Below, piece by piece: positions 8,088 through 15,788 of a stretch of 31,381 bases of DNA. The stretch is from an uncultured Stenotrophomonas sp. (GTDB lineage Bacteria; Pseudomonadota; Gammaproteobacteria; Xanthomonadales; Xanthomonadaceae): positions 1 to 31,381 of the forward strand of contig CAMICU010000021.1 in NCBI GenBank assembly GCA_946223375.1, in the 5' to 3' direction. The position numbers and the translations under genes were made by a program. Under the pieces are notes generated by a model. It had not been told where the DNA came from and did no database searches. It saw only the letters and a program-made list of their open reading frames with translations. Position 1 is the stretch's first letter, and the number at the start of each line of letters is the position of its first letter.

Positions 8088-8519
8088 TCAGACCAGCGGC
8101 GGGGCGTGGCCGGGGTTCAGCAGCAGGTACGGGGCCTGCGGATAGTGGTGCGACCGCTCCAGCGCATGGCGCAGGCGGGTATCGGTGGCCGCGGCCAGGA
8201 ACATCCGGCGCGGGCCCGGGGCCGTCAGCAGCCGCTGCGGCAGCAGGCCGGCCAGCACGGGGCGTGGCCGGGGAGTACGTGAAGCCTCGGCACCGGCCTC
8301 GGAGATGGCGGCCATGTCGGGCAGGTCGCCGGGGTGGCCGCCCTCCGGACTGGCGCTGACCTGGTCGATGCCCATGCCCGGCAGCGACGACGCGGCCGGC
8401 GCGGCATGGCCCAGCACCGTCCAGGCCAGCAACAGGCCGAACACCAGCAACAGCCACGGCAGGCGCGTCCGCACGAAGGCGGCCTGGCGCTGGAGGACCG
8501 TGGAGGGCGGGTGGGACAT
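8088..8519 (-). CDS. Small membrane-anchored protein of unknown function before piuA
   Basis: A 143-residue protein I do not recognise. Residues 20-40 (LPWLLLVFGLLLAWTVLGHAA) form one hydrophobic helix, either an uncleaved anchor or a signal peptide ending near HAA. A Pro/Gly-rich linker and an Arg/His-rich tail ending HAPPLV follow. There is no cysteine, so it does not fit cysteine-containing families such as DUF2946. The ATG at 8519 has no obvious Shine-Dalgarno. A Fur-like site lies 49 nt upstream and piuA 144 nt downstream in the same direction. Its architecture and location mirror the gene at 3684-4085, which supports both being real and related, though direct similarity is low. Confidence 0.6.
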   Translation of the reverse strand: MSHPPSTVLQRQAAFVRTRLPWLLLVFGLLLAWTVLGHAAPAASSLPGMGIDQVSASPEGGHPGDLPDMAAISEAGAEASRTPRPRPVLAGLLPQRLLTAPGPRRMFLAAATDTRLRHALERSHHYPQAPYLLLNPGHAPPLV

Positions 8520-8567
8520 GAAGGCGCGGACGTTAAGAATTCATTGCCGGGTGCAATGGATGCGCAT

Positions 8568-8586
8568 CTTATTGAGAATTGTTTGC
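8568..8586 (-). promoter_or_regulatory. Fur box upstream of the piuA unit
   Basis: Reads CTTATT-GAGAAT-T-GTTTGC, with the same central GAGAATTG as the 4166 site and followed by GTTATC. It lies in the 202-nt gap between the Rieske gene's end and the start of the small gene at 8519, so it points to the small gene and piuA. Matches to the consensus are partial in the right arm. Confidence 0.6.
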
Positions 8587-8668
8587 GTTATCAATGTCGG
8601 GTCGTGGCTGAATGGGGCCGGGTGCCGGCCCCGACCGGGGCCAGGCGCGGCCGGGGCGGATGCGGAAA

Positions 8669-8695
8669 CGACAACGCCCCGGGGCGGGGCGTCGT
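8669..8695 (-). terminator. Terminator of the GNAT-Rieske pair
   Basis: The core stem is ACGCCCC (8674-8680) and GGGGCGT (8686-8692), extended by flanking ACGA/TCGT with a one-base bulge. On the minus strand it lies 27 nt after the Rieske stop and is followed by a short TTT run. Confidence 0.5.
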
Positions 8696-8721
8696 GCAGG
8701 CAAGCGGTGGCGGAGGCGGGC

Positions 8722-9054
8722 TCAGTCGCGGTCGTCGCGCGACCAGATGCCGCCGTGCTCGCGCTTGACCGGGAACTTGGGCACCGGCGTGTAGGCCGGT
8801 GCGCACAGGGCGCGGCCGTCGCGGATGTCGAAGCGGGCCCCGTGCAGGATGCATTCGATGCTGCCTTCCAGCGGGTCGATCACCCCCGAGGACAACTCGA
8901 ACTCTTCATGGCTGCACTGGTCCTCCAGCGCGTACAGCTCGCCATCGAGGTTGAACACGACCAGCGGGGTGCCGGTCACCTCGTCGAAGGCGGTCTTCAA
9001 TTCGCCCGGCAGCAGTTCCTCGCTGGCGCAGATGAAGGTCCAGGTCTCGCTCAT
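8722..9054 (-). CDS. Rieske [2Fe-2S] ferredoxin-type protein
   Basis: A 110-residue single-domain Rieske protein. The cluster ligands are visible as C47-S-H49 (DQCSHEE) and C68-I-L-H71 (ECILHGARFD). The spacing is normal for the small ferredoxin components of non-heme iron oxygenases. There is no signal peptide, so it should work as a cytoplasmic one-electron carrier. No oxygenase or reductase gene adjoins it. The start at 9054 overlaps the GNAT stop by ATGA, which fixes it and implies coupled translation. Its electron partner is unknown. The nearest oxidoreductive candidate is the heme oxygenase two genes upstream, but that link is speculative. Confidence 0.88.
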   Translation of the reverse strand: MSETWTFICASEELLPGELKTAFDEVTGTPLVVFNLDGELYALEDQCSHEEFELSSGVIDPLEGSIECILHGARFDIRDGRALCAPAYTPVPKFPVKREHGGIWSRDDRD

Positions 9055-9587
9055 GCGGCCGCTCCCAGCGGCTTCTCCAGCACTTCGAACTGCAGGTCCC
9101 CGCGCTTGGGGATGCCGAACCGCTCGTCGCCATACGGGAAGGGCTTCTTGATGCCGGTGCGCGCATAGCCGCGGCGCTCGTAGAAGGCGATCAGCTCGTC
9201 GCGGCAGTCGATCACCGTCATCTGCATGCTTGGCAGCTGCCACTGCCGGGCGGCGTGCTGCTCGGCCTGCTGCATCAGCTGCTTGCCGAGCCCGCCGCCC
9301 TGCGCGGTGGGGCTGACCGCGAACATGCCGAAGTAGCCATAGCCGTTCTCATCGGCGACGTGGCAGCAGGCCAGCAGCTGGCCCTGCTGCTCGGCCAGCA
9401 GGATCACGCTGCGCGGGCGGTTGATCTCGCCCAGGATGCCGTCGGCGTCCACGCGCTGGCCGTCGAGCAGGTCGGCTTCGGTGGTCCAGCCCACGCGCGA
9501 GGCATCGCCACGGTAGGCGGAGGTGACCAGGTCGATCAGGGCCGGAACATCGGCGGCGGTGGCGGGGCGGAAAGTCAGCGTGTTCAT
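9051..9587 (-). CDS. GNAT-family N-acetyltransferase
   Basis: A 178-residue single GNAT domain starting TLTFRPATAADVPALIDLV. The acetyl-CoA-binding motif is FAVSPTAQGGGLGKQLM (Q/R-x-x-G-x-G/A type), and the C-terminal AFYERRGYARTG motif closes the fold. The start is ATG 9587; an ATG three codons earlier (9596) is equally open and neither has a strong ribosome site. It overlaps the Rieske gene by 4 nt, so the two are cotranslated. The substrate cannot be inferred. The heme operon ends 158 nt upstream on the same strand. Confidence 0.88.
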   Translation of the reverse strand: MNTLTFRPATAADVPALIDLVTSAYRGDASRVGWTTEADLLDGQRVDADGILGEINRPRSVILLAEQQGQLLACCHVADENGYGYFGMFAVSPTAQGGGLGKQLMQQAEQHAARQWQLPSMQMTVIDCRDELIAFYERRGYARTGIKKPFPYGDERFGIPKRGDLQFEVLEKPLGAAA

Positions 9588-9754
9588 GGGCTGCATTCTA
9601 GCGCCGGGAGCCGGAACGGACGATGGGAGGCGCCGTGGGCTGTGCTCCCTCCCTTTTTCGCAGGCAAGGCAGGGTCGGGGGGGGAGCGCTCCTGCGCTTG
9701 GATCCGAGTTTCGCCGCTTGCGCCGCTGCTACACGTGCGTCGTTTGCCTTGCCT

Positions 9755-10900
9755 TCAACGCATGAAGAACTCGACCGGGAATGACAGCTCCAGCGGCGCA
9801 TTGCGTTCATCCGGCACCGCCGGCAAGGGCGCCGCGCGGCGGAACGTATCCAGTGCGGCCTGGTCCAGCAGGGCCGAGCCGGATGTCTGCTCCAACGCCA
9901 ACGACAGCACCGAGCCATCGCGGGCAAGGCTGACGCGGACGTGGACGACGCCTTGTTCGCGGCGCGCGCGGGCGGCGTTGGGATAGCGCCGATGGCGTTC
10001 CAGCTTGGCCATGACCCGGCCTTCCCAGCTGTCCTTGCCGGGGGTTGCTGCGCTCGGCCCGGGCGGCAGCGGTGGGGTCAGCGGTGCGGCGGCGATCGAA
10101 GCTTCCTGTTGCTGCGGGGCCAACGCCTGCAGCACCGTTTGTGGTGGCGCGGGCGGTGGAACCACCCAGTTGGCGTTGGCACGCGGTGGCGACGGCGGCA
10201 GCGGGCGCGGCGGTTCCGGCTTCTGTTTCTCCGCCGAGGCCGCCGCAGAAGGTGTTGGCGCGACGATCTCTTCCAGCGGCTGCTCCGGTGCGCGCGGTGG
10301 CAGCATCACCAGTTGCGTGCGTTCGGCTGGCGCCTCCAGCGGTGGATCCATGCGGGGGGCACGGCTCCACAGCAACAGCGCGAACATTCCAATGTGCAGC
10401 AACACGGTCACGGTTGCGGCGACTGAGCGGATGCCACGCTCTTCGGATTGCGGGGACGGGGACGGGGACGGGGACGTGGCCACGCCGCGCGGCAGCGGCC
10501 GGGTCAGCAGATACAGCGCGCAGCTGGCCATGCCTGCGGCCACCGCCAGCCACAGCAGCAAGCCGGGATGCGCGAAATACCAGAACATCGCAAAGCCCAG
10601 CGCGATGCCGCCGCAGGCGAAGGCCTTCGCCCGTACCGACATCGCGCCCTGCTCGCGCCACAGCCGCAGCGGCGGGCCGAACTGCGGATGCTGCAGCAGC
10701 CAGCGCTCGAAGCGCGGCGAGGAGCGGCCGAAGCATGCCGCCGCCAGGATCATGAAGATGGTGGTCGGCATCACCGGCAGCAACGCGCCGATGATGCCCA
10801 GTGCCACCATCAGCAGGCCCAGCAGCAGGTAACCCACGCGCACGGCGCGGCTCCGTGGCAGGCGCTGCTGGGTCGCGGCGGCGGCAAACGTGGCGTCCAT
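9755..10900 (-). CDS. DUF454-TonB fusion, energy transducer for heme uptake
   Basis: A 381-residue protein combining two modules usually encoded separately. Residues about 20-135 are a DUF454 (YbaN-like) membrane domain with the family motif LLPVMPTTIFMILAAACFG and RWLLQHPQFGPPLRLWRE. A Ser-Pro repeat linker (143-150) leads to a second hydrophobic anchor at about 158-178 (RSVAATVTVLLHIGMFALLL). A long Pro-rich periplasm-spanning stretch (180-285) and a TonB C-terminal domain follow at about 290-381 (YPNAARARREQGVVHVRVSLARDGSV). The TonB part should transfer proton-motive energy to the heme receptor two genes upstream. The gene starts 1 nt after the heme oxygenase stop, so it belongs to that operon. 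The function of DUF454 is unknown. No frameshift is visible at the junction. Confidence 0.9.
   Translation of the reverse strand: MDATFAAAATQQRLPRSRAVRVGYLLLGLLMVALGIIGALLPVMPTTIFMILAAACFGRSSPRFERWLLQHPQFGPPLRLWREQGAMSVRAKAFACGGIALGFAMFWYFAHPGLLLWLAVAAGMASCALYLLTRPLPRGVATSPSPSPSPQSEERGIRSVAATVTVLLHIGMFALLLWSRAPRMDPPLEAPAERTQLVMLPPRAPEQPLEEIVAPTPSAAASAEKQKPEPPRPLPPSPPRANANWVVPPPAPPQTVLQALAPQQQEASIAAAPLTPPLPPGPSAATPGKDSWEGRVMAKLERHRRYPNAARARREQGVVHVRVSLARDGSVLSLALEQTSGSALLDQAALDTFRRAAPLPAVPDERNAPLELSFPVEFFMR
10452..10475. repeat. Hexanucleotide tandem repeat in the DUF454-TonB linker
   Basis: Four perfect copies of GGGGAC in tandem. On the coding (minus) strand they encode the Ser-Pro-Ser-Pro linker between DUF454 and TonB. 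A change in copy number would keep the frame and only lengthen or shorten the linker, so it cannot act as an on/off switch. Confidence 0.9.
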
Positions 10901-10901
10901 C

Positions 10902-11495
10902 TCAGGCGGCGAATGCCTGCTCCACGTAGCCGTGCACGCGCTGGAAGGCCTGCGTGGCGCCGTCGATCAGGCGCTGCTCCTGGTCGGCGTCCAGTGCGTT
11001 GCCATCCAGGGCTTCGGTGAAGCGGCGCCAGTGGCGCGCGCGGCCATCGGGATGGCCGGCGAGGTGACGGGCACCATGGCTGGCATCCAGCCCGATGCGG
11101 GCGGCCAGTTTGAACAGGATCGCCGCACCGAGGTTGGAGCCTTCGACCACGTACAGCCAGCCCAGCGCGGTGGCCGGGTCGATCCCGGCGGCCAGGGCGT
11201 GGCCGTCGTCGGCAGGCAGTGGTTCTCCGAGGTCGCGCAGGTCCTGCTCCAGTTCCTGCAGGCGCTGGCGTTCGGCCAGGTCCGGCAGCAGTGCCTGCAG
11301 CACCGGCAGCGAGTACAGCACCGCCAGGTCGCGATGGAAGCGGTACTGCACGCGCAGGAAGCGCCGGTAGTTGTCCAGCGAGGCGAACGGGTCGCCGCGC
11401 ATGATGCGCTGGTCCAGGCGCTCATGGGTGCCATGGGTGGCGGCTTTCAGCCGCTGGCTGCGGCTGGCGTCGAGGGGGGCGGTGGAAGCAGACAT
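10902..11495 (-). CDS. hemO: Biliverdin-producing heme oxygenase (HemO/PigA type)
   Basis: A 197-residue cytoplasmic enzyme that opens heme to biliverdin, CO and iron. The proximal-helix motif is LKAATHGTHERLD, with the iron-ligand histidine most likely H24, and the distal glycine-rich helix is GWLYVVEGSNLGAAIL. Length and motifs fit the bacterial HemO/PigA family rather than the phytochrome-linked BphO context, as no phytochrome gene is nearby. It starts 9 nt after the heme receptor stop and ends 1 nt before the DUF454-TonB start, so it is tightly cotranscribed. It should release iron from heme brought in by the upstream receptor. The reductant supplying electrons is not evident. Confidence 0.92.
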   Translation of the reverse strand: MSASTAPLDASRSQRLKAATHGTHERLDQRIMRGDPFASLDNYRRFLRVQYRFHRDLAVLYSLPVLQALLPDLAERQRLQELEQDLRDLGEPLPADDGHALAAGIDPATALGWLYVVEGSNLGAAILFKLAARIGLDASHGARHLAGHPDGRARHWRRFTEALDGNALDADQEQRLIDGATQAFQRVHGYVEQAFAA

Positions 11496-11504
11496 GCAGG
11501 CGCC

Positions 11505-14207
11505 TCAGAAGTTGACGGTGAAGCCCAACCGCACGGTGCGGCCCGGCGAGGCCATCAGGCCCAGCGTCATCGCATCCATGTAGTAACGGTCGGTGAGGTT
11601 GTCCACGGTCAGGTCGAGCGAGACGTGGTCGTTGAGGCGGTAGTTGGCGAACACGTCGACCAGCACGTACGAGCCCCAGTCCACCACCGGGATGATGCTG
11701 CTGGCGGCGGTCAGGGTCGGGCGGTTGCCGGTGTAGCTGACGCGGGTGCCGGCGGTCAGGCGCTGGTCCAGCTGGTGGGTGCCCAGCGTCAGGGCACCGG
11801 AGGCACGTGGCGGTACGTGGTTGCTGGCGTAGCTGTCGGTGACGCCGCCGGCATAGCAGGCCGGCGACTTGGCCGGGTAGGCGCGGTCCTTGTGGCAGAA
11901 GTTGGTGTACGTGTAATAGCTGCCGGACAACTCGCCGAAGAAGTGCGGGGTGCGGTATTCGGCGGTGATCTCGTAGCCCTTGAAGTCGGCGTTGTCAATG
12001 TTCTCGATGACCGGCGCGGACACCCAGCCGTCCAGCTGCACGGTGGTGCGGGTCAGGTAGTCCTTGACGTGGTTGTCGAAGTAGGCCAGCTTCAGGCGGG
12101 CCTGGTCGCCTTCGGCAAACAGCCCGTCACGCATCAGGTTGATGCCGTACTCGCGGTTCTTGGCATGCTCCGGGCGCAGGTCCATCGCGAAGGTGGTCGG
12201 CACCGGGCCGGAGCTGATCTCGAACAGGCCGGGCATGCGCAGCGCCTCGGCATAGCGCGCGTAGACCTGCACGCCCTCGTACGGGGTGAAGGTCAGCGCC
12301 GCGATCGGCGTGGTGCCGCTGTCACGGCCGCGCAGGTGCACGTCGGTGTAGGTGATCGGGCGGCTCTGCGACGGCACGCGGGTGATCTCGCGGTCATAGC
12401 TCTTGTAGCGGGTGTGGCGCAGCGCGGCGTCGAACTTGAACCAGTCCGCCGGCACCCATTCGGCGCTGGCGAACAGGCTGCTTTCCTCGCGCTTGGCGTT
12501 GTTGCTGCTGAAGCTCTGCTTCGCGCTGATCGGATGCACGTCCTCCTTGCCGTGGGTGAAGCCGTACTGCACGGCAACGTCACCCCAGCCGGTGATGAAG
12601 CGCGAGGTATTGGTGGCGTCGATGCCCCAGCGCTCGGCCTGCCGGTAGGTGGTCTCGATGTAGGTGTATTCCGGCGGCAGCGCCGGGAACGAGTAGACGT
12701 TGCGGATGGTGTTGTCCAGCGCGGTGCGCCAGGCATTGGCCTTGAAGTCGATCAGCTCGTTGGCCGGCTGCCAGCGGTAGCGTGCGGTCCAGGTGTCGGC
12801 ATCGACATCGCTCAGCGCCGACTGCAGGGCACCCTCGCCACGCAGGATCGCCGACGGCATCAGTTCGCCGTAGCGGCTCTGGTACTTCATCCGGCCCAGC
12901 TCCAGCGCCTGGTCCGGGCTGGGCTTCCAGGTGGCCTTGAGCAGCCAGGACTGGTTGTCCACTGAGGTGTTGAGCACCTCCTCGCCGGCACGGAAGCGGT
13001 TCAGGCCTTCAAAGGTGACATTGGTGTACTCGACCCAGCGGCCGCGGCTGTCGGTGGTGCGGGTCACCGCGTAATGCGGCTCCGGCGCACCGGGGCCGTT
13101 CTCGCCGGCGAAGTAGTTGCCGGTCTTGCGGCGTGCGTAGACGCCGACCACTTCGAACTGGTCCCAGCGCTTGGCCACCGCCAGGCTGCCGCTGCCGCCG
13201 GTCGGGGTGCCGGTGGAGGGGCGATCCATGCCGGTGTCATCGGCGAACTCCTGCGGGATGGGCTGCACGGTGCAGGTACGGCCACCGCCGCAGGCGGTCA
13301 GGAAGCGCCCGCCGTTGCGCAGGCCGCCGGTGGTGAAGGCCGGGGGCGGCGAGCTGCTGTTGTCGCTGAAGCCACCCTTCAGGCGGATGCCCCAGTCCTT
13401 GTCGCCGCTGATGATGTCGGCGGCGTTGAGGGTACGCATGCTGACCACGCCGCCGATCGCGCCGACGCCCTCGGCACCGCTGCTGGGGCCCTTCTGGATA
13501 TCGATGCCGCCGATCATGTCCGGGTCGATATAGCTGCGCCCGGCCACGCCGGCATAGCCACGGTAGACGGTGACCTGCTGCTGGCTGCCGTCGATCACCA
13601 CCGGCACGCGGTTGAAGCCCTGCATGCCGCGGATGTTCAGGTCCAGCGCGCCGGAGTTGCGGTTGTCGCCGTTGATGACGCCCGGCACGCTCTTGAAGAT
13701 GTCGCCGGCCTGGGTGCCGCGGAAGCGTTCGATCTGCTGCAGCGACAGGTGCGCGCCGGACTGCGGCGACTGGTAGGCGCGGTCGGCCGGGTTGCCGCGT
13801 TCATCGCCCAGCCGGGTGCGGTTTCCCTGGTCACCCTGCACGCGCAGCGTGCCGATCCGCTCCACCCCGGCGGCCGGTGCGCGTTGCACGGTCAGCGCGC
13901 CACTGGCGGTGGTGGCCAGCTGCAGGCCGCTGCCCTGCAGTGCCTGCGCGGCGGCCTGCTCGACCGACAGACGGCCGCTCACCGCGGCTGCGCGCTGGCC
14001 TTGCAGCAGCGCCGGGTCGACCGACAGGGTGCGACCGGCGGCAGCGGCGATGCGGTTGAGGCTGGTACCCAACGGGCCGGCCTCGACCTGGAAGTCGATC
14101 AGCGGTGCGGCGTCGGGCGTGTTCTGCGCCAGCGCGGGTGAGGCCAGGCAGGCCAGCGAGAGGGCAAGCGCCAGGCAGGTGGGGCGAAGCGGGGAGGCGG
14201 CGGACAT
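11505..14207 (-). CDS. TonB-dependent heme/hemoglobin receptor with STN signalling domain
   Basis: A 900-residue receptor when started at ATG 14207, giving a signal peptide at residues 1-27 (SPALA-Q). A further in-frame GTG at 14270 gives a non-signal extension. An STN domain at about 38-108 (IDFQVEAGPLGTSLNRIA ... GSGLQLATTASGALTVQ) is followed by a TonB-box region (RIGTLRVQGD). The plug contains LNIRGMQGFNRVPVVIDG and IDIQKGPSSG. The barrel contains YARYAEALRMPGLFEIS, corresponding to the FRAP-type block of heme receptors, and ends VRLGFTVNF. The STN domain, plus the ECF sigma and FecR genes immediately upstream, indicates a transducer that reports substrate binding. The heme oxygenase downstream makes heme or a heme carrier the likely ligand. 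Confidence 0.9.
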   Translation of the reverse strand: MSAASPLRPTCLALALSLACLASPALAQNTPDAAPLIDFQVEAGPLGTSLNRIAAAAGRTLSVDPALLQGQRAAAVSGRLSVEQAAAQALQGSGLQLATTASGALTVQRAPAAGVERIGTLRVQGDQGNRTRLGDERGNPADRAYQSPQSGAHLSLQQIERFRGTQAGDIFKSVPGVINGDNRNSGALDLNIRGMQGFNRVPVVIDGSQQQVTVYRGYAGVAGRSYIDPDMIGGIDIQKGPSSGAEGVGAIGGVVSMRTLNAADIISGDKDWGIRLKGGFSDNSSSPPPAFTTGGLRNGGRFLTACGGGRTCTVQPIPQEFADDTGMDRPSTGTPTGGSGSLAVAKRWDQFEVVGVYARRKTGNYFAGENGPGAPEPHYAVTRTTDSRGRWVEYTNVTFEGLNRFRAGEEVLNTSVDNQSWLLKATWKPSPDQALELGRMKYQSRYGELMPSAILRGEGALQSALSDVDADTWTARYRWQPANELIDFKANAWRTALDNTIRNVYSFPALPPEYTYIETTYRQAERWGIDATNTSRFITGWGDVAVQYGFTHGKEDVHPISAKQSFSSNNAKREESSLFASAEWVPADWFKFDAALRHTRYKSYDREITRVPSQSRPITYTDVHLRGRDSGTTPIAALTFTPYEGVQVYARYAEALRMPGLFEISSGPVPTTFAMDLRPEHAKNREYGINLMRDGLFAEGDQARLKLAYFDNHVKDYLTRTTVQLDGWVSAPVIENIDNADFKGYEITAEYRTPHFFGELSGSYYTYTNFCHKDRAYPAKSPACYAGGVTDSYASNHVPPRASGALTLGTHQLDQRLTAGTRVSYTGNRPTLTAASSIIPVVDWGSYVLVDVFANYRLNDHVSLDLTVDNLTDRYYMDAMTLGLMASPGRTVRLGFTVNF

Positions 14208-14281
14208 CGATACGGGTTCCGAATGGGGGTTTCGGATAGGGATGTGTATCGACGGCGAGAAATCGGACACGTCAGCGCGGA

Positions 14282-15244
14282 TTATTTTCGATCGATCAGC
14301 GTGACCGGCCCGTAGGAGCGGATCGACACCGGCAGCGTCTCGGCCAGCGCGGCCAGCGTCCGCGCGCTGTCATCCAGCCCGAACACGCCCTGCACGCGCA
14401 GTGCCGCGGCTGCCGGGGACACCCGCAGGAAGCCGCTGCGGTAGGGACGCAGGCGCTCCACCAGTTCCTGCAGCGGCGCGTTGTCGAGGCTGACGCGGCC
14501 CTGCAGCCATTGGCGCAGCTGCGCCGCGTCGGCAGTGACCGGGACGATGCCGCTGGCATCGATGCGGGCCGAGTGCCCGGCGGACAGCCGCAGCGCCTGG
14601 CCGCCGGCATGCTCCAGCAGTGCGTGATCGCCCAGCACCGTGACCTGGCTGTGCAGATCATCGCGTTCGACCATCAGCTGGCCGCGCAGCAGGGTCAGCC
14701 GGACATGCAGGGCATGCAGCAGCACCGGCCGCGGATCGGCCGCGGCTTCGAACAGGGCGCGGCCGCGGCGCAGCCAGAGCTGGCGGCGGGACGCGTCGAA
14801 ATCCACATCCATCGCGCTGCGCGCGTCCAGCACCAGCGCGCTGCCATCGGCCAGCGGGAAGCGGCGCCGTTGCGCGGTGGCGGTGCGGAAGTCGGCGCCG
14901 AGTTCGCGCAGCGGGAACTGGCGGTCGGTCCACAACGCGGCGCCGCCGGCGGTGACGGCCAGTGCCGCCAGCGAGCGCAGCGCCACGCGGCGGCTTGGGC
15001 GCAGCAGCAGCTCACGTGCCTGCTGCTCCTGGCCGGGGTGGCGTCGGGCGACATCGCGCAGCCGCTGGAAGCGGCCCTGGATCTCCTGCAGCTGCTGCCA
15101 GGCCTGGCGGTGCTCGGGCGCCGCATCGAGCCAGCGCTGCAGCTGCAGCTGCTGCTCGCTGCCGGCGTCGGCGCTACCTGACTGCAGCAGCACCATCCAG
15201 TCGATCGCGGCCTGCATCGCGGCCTGGCGCGCGTCCGCGCTCAT
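14282..15244 (-). CDS. FecR-type anti-sigma factor / cell-surface signal regulator
   Basis: A 320-residue single-pass inner-membrane protein. Residues about 10-60 form the cytoplasmic anti-sigma domain (DUF4880 type: AIDWMVLLQSG ... RWLDAAPEHRQAWQQLQ). An arginine-rich stop precedes the membrane helix at about 87-105. The periplasmic FecR domain spans about 115-235, and the DUF4974 end (WLQGRVSLDNAPLQELVERL) about 246-318 would contact the receptor's STN domain. ATG at 15244 overlaps the sigma stop by ATGA; a longer frame exists upstream but lies inside the sigma gene. It ends 74 nt before the receptor start, a gap that probably carries the ECF-sigma promoter of the receptor. I could not assign its -35 and -10 with confidence. 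Confidence 0.9.
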   Translation of the reverse strand: MSADARQAAMQAAIDWMVLLQSGSADAGSEQQLQLQRWLDAAPEHRQAWQQLQEIQGRFQRLRDVARRHPGQEQQARELLLRPSRRVALRSLAALAVTAGGAALWTDRQFPLRELGADFRTATAQRRRFPLADGSALVLDARSAMDVDFDASRRQLWLRRGRALFEAAADPRPVLLHALHVRLTLLRGQLMVERDDLHSQVTVLGDHALLEHAGGQALRLSAGHSARIDASGIVPVTADAAQLRQWLQGRVSLDNAPLQELVERLRPYRSGFLRVSPAAAALRVQGVFGLDDSARTLAALAETLPVSIRSYGPVTLIDRK

Positions 15245-15759
15245 GGGCCCGGCGCGTCCGCGTGCAGGTCCTGCAGGCAGCAGCCCCATGCCTGGCGCAG
15301 GTAGCGGCCGACGGTGCGGACCGAGACGCCGAGCTGCTGCGCGATCTGCTCGTGGCCCATGCCATCGAGCTGGCTGTAGAGGAAGGCGGCGCGCGCCGGT
15401 GCCGGCAGCGACTGCATGGTGCGGTCCACCAGCAGCACGGTTTCCAGCAGCAGGGCGCGCTCCTCCGGCGAGGGCGAGAATGTCTCCGGCTGGCTGCGCA
15501 GCTGCTCCAGCCACGCCTGCTCCAGGTCGCGGCGGCGGCGCAGATGGAACAGCAGACGCTTGGCGATGGTGGTCAGGAAGGCCCGCGGTTCATCGATGCT
15601 GGCCAGCGGCGTACGCGAGGCGGCGACCTGGCTGAAGGTCTCGGCGGTGAGGTCCTCGGCGTCCCAGCGGCAGCGCATCTGCCGGCACAGGCGCGCCAGC
15701 AACCAGCGGTGGTGGTCGCGGAACAGGGCGGCAAGCAGGGCGGAGGAGGCCGGGTTCAT
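15241..15759 (-). CDS. FecI-type ECF RNA polymerase sigma factor
   Basis: A 172-residue ECF sigma factor with only regions 2 and 4. Region 2 lies at about 10-75 (RWDAEDLTAETFSQVAAS, EPRAFLTTIAKRLL). Region 4 lies at about 115-160 (LPAPARAAFLYSQLDGMGHEQIAQQLGVSVRTVGRYL) with a helix-turn-helix for -35 recognition. The adjacent FecR and STN receptor define the iron-starvation surface-signalling class. The start at 15759 lies only 11 nt from a perfect Fur palindrome, so transcription should be blocked when iron is plentiful. It is expected to transcribe the downstream heme receptor operon when the receptor signals substrate. Confidence 0.92.
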   Translation of the reverse strand: MNPASSALLAALFRDHHRWLLARLCRQMRCRWDAEDLTAETFSQVAASRTPLASIDEPRAFLTTIAKRLLFHLRRRRDLEQAWLEQLRSQPETFSPSPEERALLLETVLLVDRTMQSLPAPARAAFLYSQLDGMGHEQIAQQLGVSVRTVGRYLRQAWGCCLQDLHADAPGP

Positions 15760-15769
15760 CAGTCTTGCA

Positions 15770-15788
15770 AATGCGAATTGTTCGCATT
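15770..15788 (-). promoter_or_regulatory. Fur box, perfect palindrome, before the ECF sigma gene
   Basis: AATGCGAA-TTG-TTCGCATT is a perfect 8-bp inverted repeat with a 3-nt centre, the 19-bp size of a Fur box. It sits 11 nt upstream of the sigma-factor start codon, where binding would block transcription or elongation of the sigma-FecR operon. It is the most symmetrical of the four sites in the window. Confidence 0.8.

Noticed and set aside
8088..8519. Assigning the small pre-piuA protein to DUF2946
   Set aside because: Size and one N-terminal helix fit, but there are no cysteines and no matching motif.
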